Shown here: positions 60,205 to 64,000 of the stretch, one piece after another
Position numbering within the stretch: position 1 is the first letter of the stretch
Layout of the letters: each line of letters opens with the position of its first letter
DNA from: Bin5 sp965204705
GTDB lineage: Bacteria; Chloroflexota; Anaerolineae; Caldilineales; Caldilineaceae
DNA length: 64,000 bases
Direction: 5' to 3'
NCBI GenBank assembly: GCA_965204705.1
Contig: OZ242006.1
Location: forward strand, 434,001 to 498,000
The notes under the pieces: generated by a model
The model's input: the letters and a program-made list of their open reading frames with translations, nothing else
Database searches by the model: none
Told to the model about the DNA's origin: nothing
Position numbers and translations under genes: made by a program

Positions 60205-61095
60205 TTGTTCAGTCGACAAAACCTCAGCACGCGTCGCATACTTCTGGCCTGGCTGCTGGTCACCCCCGTGGTGCTGTGGCGGCTCCTCACATCCGTCTAT
60301 CCCTTCCTGCGCACCTTCTACATCAGCTTCTTCGACAACAGCCCCGTGCGCCGCACCTTCGACTTTGTCGGCCTTGATAACTACATGGCGCTGACACGCG
60401 ACGCCAACGTCGACGCCACCCTCACCTTCACGCTCTTCTTTACCGTCACCTCCGTCGCCTTGCAGGTCGTGCTCGGGCTGGCCATCGCCGAGCTGCTCAA
60501 CCAGCGCTTCCGCATGCGCAACTTTACGCGCGCCGTCAATCTGCTGCCCTGGGCCATGGCCCCGATCGTGATCGCCACCGCCGCCCGCTGGATTTTCCAC
60601 CAGGATTACGGCCTGATCAACGACATCATCTGGCGGCTCAGCGGAGAACGCCCCCTCTGGCTGGTCAACTTCACTACTGCCCGCTTCGCCGTAACCATCA
60701 CCGACGTCTGGAAAAACACCGCTTTCCTCGCCGTCATCTTTCTCAGCGGCCTTCAGGGCATTCCCCTGGAACTCTACGAGGCCGCCAAGATCGACGGCGC
60801 CGACGGCGTTCGCTCCTACTGGTACGTCACCCTGCCGCTGCTGATGCCGCTCATCATCTCGATGATCATCTTCACCGCCATCTTCCGCGTGCTCACATTT
60901 GAAATCGTCTACGCGCTCACCAACGGCGGGCCGGGCACCGCCACATCGCTGCTCTCTTATCTCGTCTATCTCGAAGGCTTCCGCGTCCTCAACTTCGGCT
61001 ACGCGTCCGCCATCGCCATGCTGCTCTTTGCCATCGTCCTGATCGTGGGTATCCTCGGCTACGGCTTCTTACGCCGCGCCTGGGAACGACTGTAA
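60205..61095 (+). CDS. Sugar ABC transporter permease (UgpA/MalF-like)
   Basis: A 296-residue, six-segment membrane protein: LLAWLLVTPVVLWRLLTSVY at the start, NYMALTRDANVDATLTFTLF, LLPWAMAPIVIATAARWIFH, and the EAA loop LSGLQGIPLELYEAAKIDGA with YVTLPLLMPLII. TTG 60205 is the only in-frame start with a full first membrane segment, but there is no clear ribosome site, so the real start may differ. Pairs with the next gene; no ATPase is in the operon. Confidence 0.9.
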   Translation: MFSRQNLSTRRILLAWLLVTPVVLWRLLTSVYPFLRTFYISFFDNSPVRRTFDFVGLDNYMALTRDANVDATLTFTLFFTVTSVALQVVLGLAIAELLNQRFRMRNFTRAVNLLPWAMAPIVIATAARWIFHQDYGLINDIIWRLSGERPLWLVNFTTARFAVTITDVWKNTAFLAVIFLSGLQGIPLELYEAAKIDGADGVRSYWYVTLPLLMPLIISMIIFTAIFRVLTFEIVYALTNGGPGTATSLLSYLVYLEGFRVLNFGYASAIAMLLFAIVLIVGILGYGFLRRAWERL

Positions 61096-61117
61096 CTACT
61101 CTGGCCACTGTCTCTCT

Positions 61118-61975
61118 ATGAATACACAACTCACCTTCAAGCGCAGGATCCGCACAACGCTCTTCATCCTCGTGGTCATTCTTTTCCTGACCGTGATCCT
61201 GCTGCCGATCTATTACATCTTTCTGACCGCGTTCGCCCCGAGCGGGAAACTGTTCACCGTACCGCTGACCTACGTTCCGCGCAGCCTCGCCATCGCACGC
61301 TTTCAGGACATCTTCGGCGCGCTGCCCATCGCCCGCTACATGTTCAACTCCACTATGCTGGCCACCTTCTCCACCATCCTGGCGCTCACCGTCAGCCTGC
61401 TTGCCGCCTACGCCATCGCCCGTCTGGACTTTCCAGGCGCAAACCTGGTCATGATCGGGCTGCTTGCCTCCAGCATGTTGCCCGGCACCGCCACCGTCAT
61501 CCCCCTCTTCCAGATGTTCCAGACGTTCAAGCTGATGGATACGCTGCACGGTCTCCTCATCCTCTACGGCAGCGCGCTGCTGCCGATCACTACCTGGGTG
61601 CTGGTCTCATTTCTGCGCCAGGTGCCCGTCGAGATCGAAGACGCCGCCAAGGTCGACGGCGCCAGCTTCTTCCCTCTCCTCTGGCGCATCGTTCTGCCCG
61701 TAATCCGCCCCGGCATCGCCACCATGTTCCTCATCAACTTCATCATCGGCTGGAACGAGTTCTTCACACCCCTCATCTTCGCCCGCGGCGCCGGCGTCAA
61801 GGTCATCACCATGGCCCTCTCCGAGGCCCAGGTGATCGGGGCACGCAGTGAATTCGACGTCTCCTGGGGCAACATGTCCGCGGTAGCCATCCTCACAACC
61901 ATCCCTGTCTTCATCATCACTCTGATCTTCCAGCGCCAGATCGTCGAGGGCATCACCAGCGGCGTCTTCAAATAA
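61118..61975 (+). CDS. Sugar ABC transporter permease (UgpE/MalG-like)
   Basis: A 285-residue permease with six membrane segments. TVILLPIYYIFLTAFAPSG, LAAYAIARLDFPGANLVMIG, STMLATFSTILALTVSLLAAY, and the EAA loop SFLRQVPVEIEDAAKVDGAS followed by LLWRIVLPVIRPGIATM are typical; the C terminus IVEGITSGVFK is too. It follows the first permease by 22 bp and is followed after 25 bp by the first of two MocA genes. The ATPase is presumably shared with another locus. Confidence 0.92.
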   Translation: MNTQLTFKRRIRTTLFILVVILFLTVILLPIYYIFLTAFAPSGKLFTVPLTYVPRSLAIARFQDIFGALPIARYMFNSTMLATFSTILALTVSLLAAYAIARLDFPGANLVMIGLLASSMLPGTATVIPLFQMFQTFKLMDTLHGLLILYGSALLPITTWVLVSFLRQVPVEIEDAAKVDGASFFPLLWRIVLPVIRPGIATMFLINFIIGWNEFFTPLIFARGAGVKVITMALSEAQVIGARSEFDVSWGNMSAVAILTTIPVFIITLIFQRQIVEGITSGVFK

Positions 61976-62000
61976 CCTCCCACAGGAGTTACAAGCTGAT

Positions 62001-63053
62001 ATGGCCACTCTCAAAGTCGGAATCATCGGGCTTGGCGGCATCGCCCGCTCCCACTGTGACGCCATCGCCACCCTCGAAAACGTCGAAGTCGTCGCAGTCG
62101 CCGATCTCTTCGAAGAGAAGCGCCGCCAGTACATGGACGAATACGACATTCCCAGGGGCTACACCTCCCACACCGAGCTCTTGAAGGATGATGAGATCGA
62201 CGCCGTCGCCGTCGTACTCGGCCATCACCTCCACCACCGCCTCACCGTCGACGCCTGCAACGCCGGCAAGCACGTCCTCGTCGAGAAGCCGATGGCGCTC
62301 AGCCTCGAGCAGTGCGACGACATGATCGGGGCCGCCGCCAGCAACAACGTCAAGCTCATGGTCGGCCATACCCCGCACTTCTCTGGCATCCTCCTCAAAA
62401 TGAAGGAGATCCTCGATTCCGGCCGCCTGGGCCCGCTCATGACGATCGTCTGCTACTCGTGCAAAAACTGGACCTATGCCAACCGCGCGCCCCAGTACCG
62501 CAGCCGTTTCCATGGCGGCGGCATGTGGCTCACCAACGGCGTCCACGTCGTCGACCGCCTCACCTGGCTCATGGCCTCCCAGGCCGTATCCGTATCCGCC
62601 AGCATCGGCACACGCGCCCACTACCAGGCCGCCGACGACACCGCCACAGCACTCATCCGCTACAAGAACGGTCTCGCCGGCGCCGCAATCTCGATCGCCT
62701 TCGCCGACGGGCCGCCCATCATGGATACCCAGGTCATCTGCACCAACGGAACCGTGCGTATCGGCGGTGGCAGACAACCGTTCCTCCAGATCGGGCAGGG
62801 GAATGAGTGGGAGGATATCCCTTATGACGACCCGCCGGCCGTCATGCACCATGAGTGGAAGTCCTTTGTCGAATCGATCGAACAGGACATTGAGCCGCCC
62901 GCCTCCGGCGAGTGGAGCCGCCACATCATGGAGATCCTCTTCGCCGCCGAGAGTTCGGCCATCACCGGGCAGGACGTTGTTCTGCAAAGCGGCCTCTCCT
63001 GGACCCACCAGCGCGGCGGCATTCCCGTCACCCGTGATCACGGCTGGATCTGA
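62001..63053 (+). CDS. Gfo/Idh/MocA-family oxidoreductase, copy 1 of a tandem pair
   Basis: A 350-residue NAD(P)-dependent enzyme: GIIGLGGIARSHCDAIATLE at the N terminus, VLVEKPMALSLEQCDDMIGA with the catalytic lysine of EKP, and HGGGMWLTNGVHVVDRLTWL holding the conserved His residues of the catalytic domain. Family members oxidise sugar hydroxyls, often at C3, or inositol; GGMWLTNGVH is like several polyol/hexose dehydrogenases. CAGGAG about 13 nt upstream supports ATG 62001. It shares long identical stretches of DNA with the next gene, implying recent duplication. Confidence 0.93.
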   Translation: MATLKVGIIGLGGIARSHCDAIATLENVEVVAVADLFEEKRRQYMDEYDIPRGYTSHTELLKDDEIDAVAVVLGHHLHHRLTVDACNAGKHVLVEKPMALSLEQCDDMIGAAASNNVKLMVGHTPHFSGILLKMKEILDSGRLGPLMTIVCYSCKNWTYANRAPQYRSRFHGGGMWLTNGVHVVDRLTWLMASQAVSVSASIGTRAHYQAADDTATALIRYKNGLAGAAISIAFADGPPIMDTQVICTNGTVRIGGGRQPFLQIGQGNEWEDIPYDDPPAVMHHEWKSFVESIEQDIEPPASGEWSRHIMEILFAAESSAITGQDVVLQSGLSWTHQRGGIPVTRDHGWI

Positions 63054-63199
63054 GGCGTATAGCCGCGTGGGTCGCTTTACTTCACCGACACGGCATGGCA
63101 AACTAAACCTGCAATCCCGGCCACTAACCAGACACACCTTCCCGCTACATCAATAGATCGTACCAACTGCTGCAACCCACAGGAGCGAAACAGACAGAC

Positions 63200-64000
63200 A
63201 TGGCGAAATTGAAAGTCGGAATCATCGGGCTGGGCGGCATCGCACGCGCCCACTGTAGTGCCATTGACACGCTTGACAATGTCGAGGTCGTCGCCGTCGC
63301 CGACCTCTTCGAGGAAAAGCGCCGCGAATACATGGAGAAGTACGATATTCCCAAGGGCTATCCCACGCACACCGAGCTTCTGAAGGACGACGAGGTTGAG
63401 GCCGTCGCCGTCGTGCTCGGCCATCAGCTCCATCACCGTCTCACCGTCGACGCCTGCAACGCCGGCAAGCATGTCCTCGTCGAGAAGCCGATGGCGCTCA
63501 GCCTCGAGCAGTGCGACGACATGATCGAAGCCGCCGCCGCCAACAACGTCAAGCTCATGGTCGGCCAGACCCAGCATTATTACGGCACCAGCCTCAAGGC
63601 CAAGGAGATCCTCGATTCCGGCCAGCTCGGTCCGCTGATGACCATCGTCTGCTACATGTCCAAGAATTGGAACTACGCCGGCCGCCCACCCCAGTACCGT
63701 AGCCGTTTCCACGGCGGCGGCATGTGGCTGGCCAACGGCGTTCACGTCGTCGACCGCCTCACCTGGCTAATGGCCTCCCAGGCCGTCTCGGTCTCCGCCA
63801 GCATGGGCACACGCGCCCACTACCAGGCCAGCGACGACACCGCCACCGCCCTGGTCCGCTACAAGAACGGCCTCGCCGGCGTTGCCGTCTCGGTCGGCTT
63901 TGCCGACGGCGCGCCCAACTTTGAGAGCCAGGTCATCTGCACCAACGGCACCCTGCGTTTCAGCCAGCACGGCGAAAAGTTTGTCAAGGTCGGCCAGGGC
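63200..64000 (+). CDS. Gfo/Idh/MocA-family oxidoreductase, copy 2 (C terminus outside window)
   Basis: Starting at ATG 63200 (AGGAG 14 nt upstream), 267 residues are seen before the window ends. GIIGLGGIARAHCSAI, HVLVEKPMALSLEQCDDMIE and HGGGMWLANGVHVVDRLTWL match copy 1 almost throughout. Clear differences cluster at QTQHYYGTSLKAKEIL versus HTPHFSGILLKMKEIL and in the terminal substrate region (FESQVICTNGTLRFSQHGEK), so the two may have different sugars. Separated from copy 1 by 146 bp without a visible promoter. Likely same operon. Confidence 0.92.
   Translation, partial: MAKLKVGIIGLGGIARAHCSAIDTLDNVEVVAVADLFEEKRREYMEKYDIPKGYPTHTELLKDDEVEAVAVVLGHQLHHRLTVDACNAGKHVLVEKPMALSLEQCDDMIEAAAANNVKLMVGQTQHYYGTSLKAKEILDSGQLGPLMTIVCYMSKNWNYAGRPPQYRSRFHGGGMWLANGVHVVDRLTWLMASQAVSVSASMGTRAHYQASDDTATALVRYKNGLAGVAVSVGFADGAPNFESQVICTNGTLRFSQHGEKFVKVGQG

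Overview
The window is GC-rich, densely coded chromosomal DNA, most probably from a member of the Chloroflexota (Caldilineae/Anaerolineae type). That placement is an inference. It rests on overall gene content: a MeaB plus small cobalamin-binding mutase subunit, a CysN-CysC fusion, ThyX, a DUF1385/YqhQ protein, lipoprotein-type and Tat-type solute-binding proteins, CUT1 sugar permeases without their own ATPase, and FAD-GcvT demethylase fusions. No rRNA, tRNA, CRISPR array or complete insertion sequence was recognised.

Layout. 1-2300: methylmalonyl-CoA metabolism (meaB, partial, and a mutase B12 subunit) divergent from an acyl-CoA dehydrogenase. 2411-7734: a ComEA-like DNA-binding protein converging on a sulfate-activation operon (cysD, cysNC, FAD oxidoreductase). 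8131-9585: a lipoprotein with two DsbA-like domains. 9586-10602: a 1 kb hairpin-rich non-coding stretch with a promoter and a folded leader. 10603-20011: the most unusual locus, encoding a membrane-anchored von Willebrand A protein, a cytoplasmic tubulin/FtsZ-like GTPase, and a membrane-embedded relative of that GTPase whose GTP-binding loop has been lost. 20092-21081: DUF1385 membrane protein. 21560-26433: a complete branched-chain amino-acid-type ABC transporter (livKHMGF). 26633-29068: a double-domain ThyX and a nucleotide-sugar dehydrogenase. 29120-30008: an orphan transposase-type HTH protein and a small unknown protein. 30088-34905: a secreted, C-terminally anchored unknown protein followed by a transglutaminase-like (TgpA-type) membrane protein. 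34955-45214: housekeeping and envelope-precursor genes (MBL hydrolase, PH-domain protein, inositol-phosphatase family, methyltransferase, phosphohexomutase, TatD, polyprenyl synthase, GT2, HisS).

45363-53498 is one co-oriented catabolic cluster: CUT1 ABC binding protein and permeases, a D-2-hydroxyacid dehydrogenase, an FAD/GcvT dimethylglycine-dehydrogenase-type fusion and a stand-alone GcvT-family protein. It suggests import and oxidative demethylation of a methylated small molecule. 53499-54076 is a repeat-rich gap; 54077-54475 is a heptad-repeat coiled-coil protein. 54605-64000 is a second carbohydrate locus: GH78 alpha-L-rhamnosidase and an oxidoreductase on the minus strand, diverging from a CUT1 binding protein, two permeases and two tandem-duplicated Gfo/Idh/MocA oxidoreductases, the last cut by the window edge.

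Themes. All three ABC operons carry a stable hairpin between the binding-protein gene and the first permease gene, consistent with differential expression by attenuation or mRNA stabilisation. A roughly 300 bp composite non-coding element occurs twice in inverted orientation (about 39.9-40.25 kb and 53.6-53.9 kb). Degenerate short CAGTGATCAGTGGTCAG-like repeats are scattered through intergenic gaps. The best candidate for a poorly described system is the VWA / tubulin-like / pseudo-tubulin trio at 10603-20011 with its structured leader.
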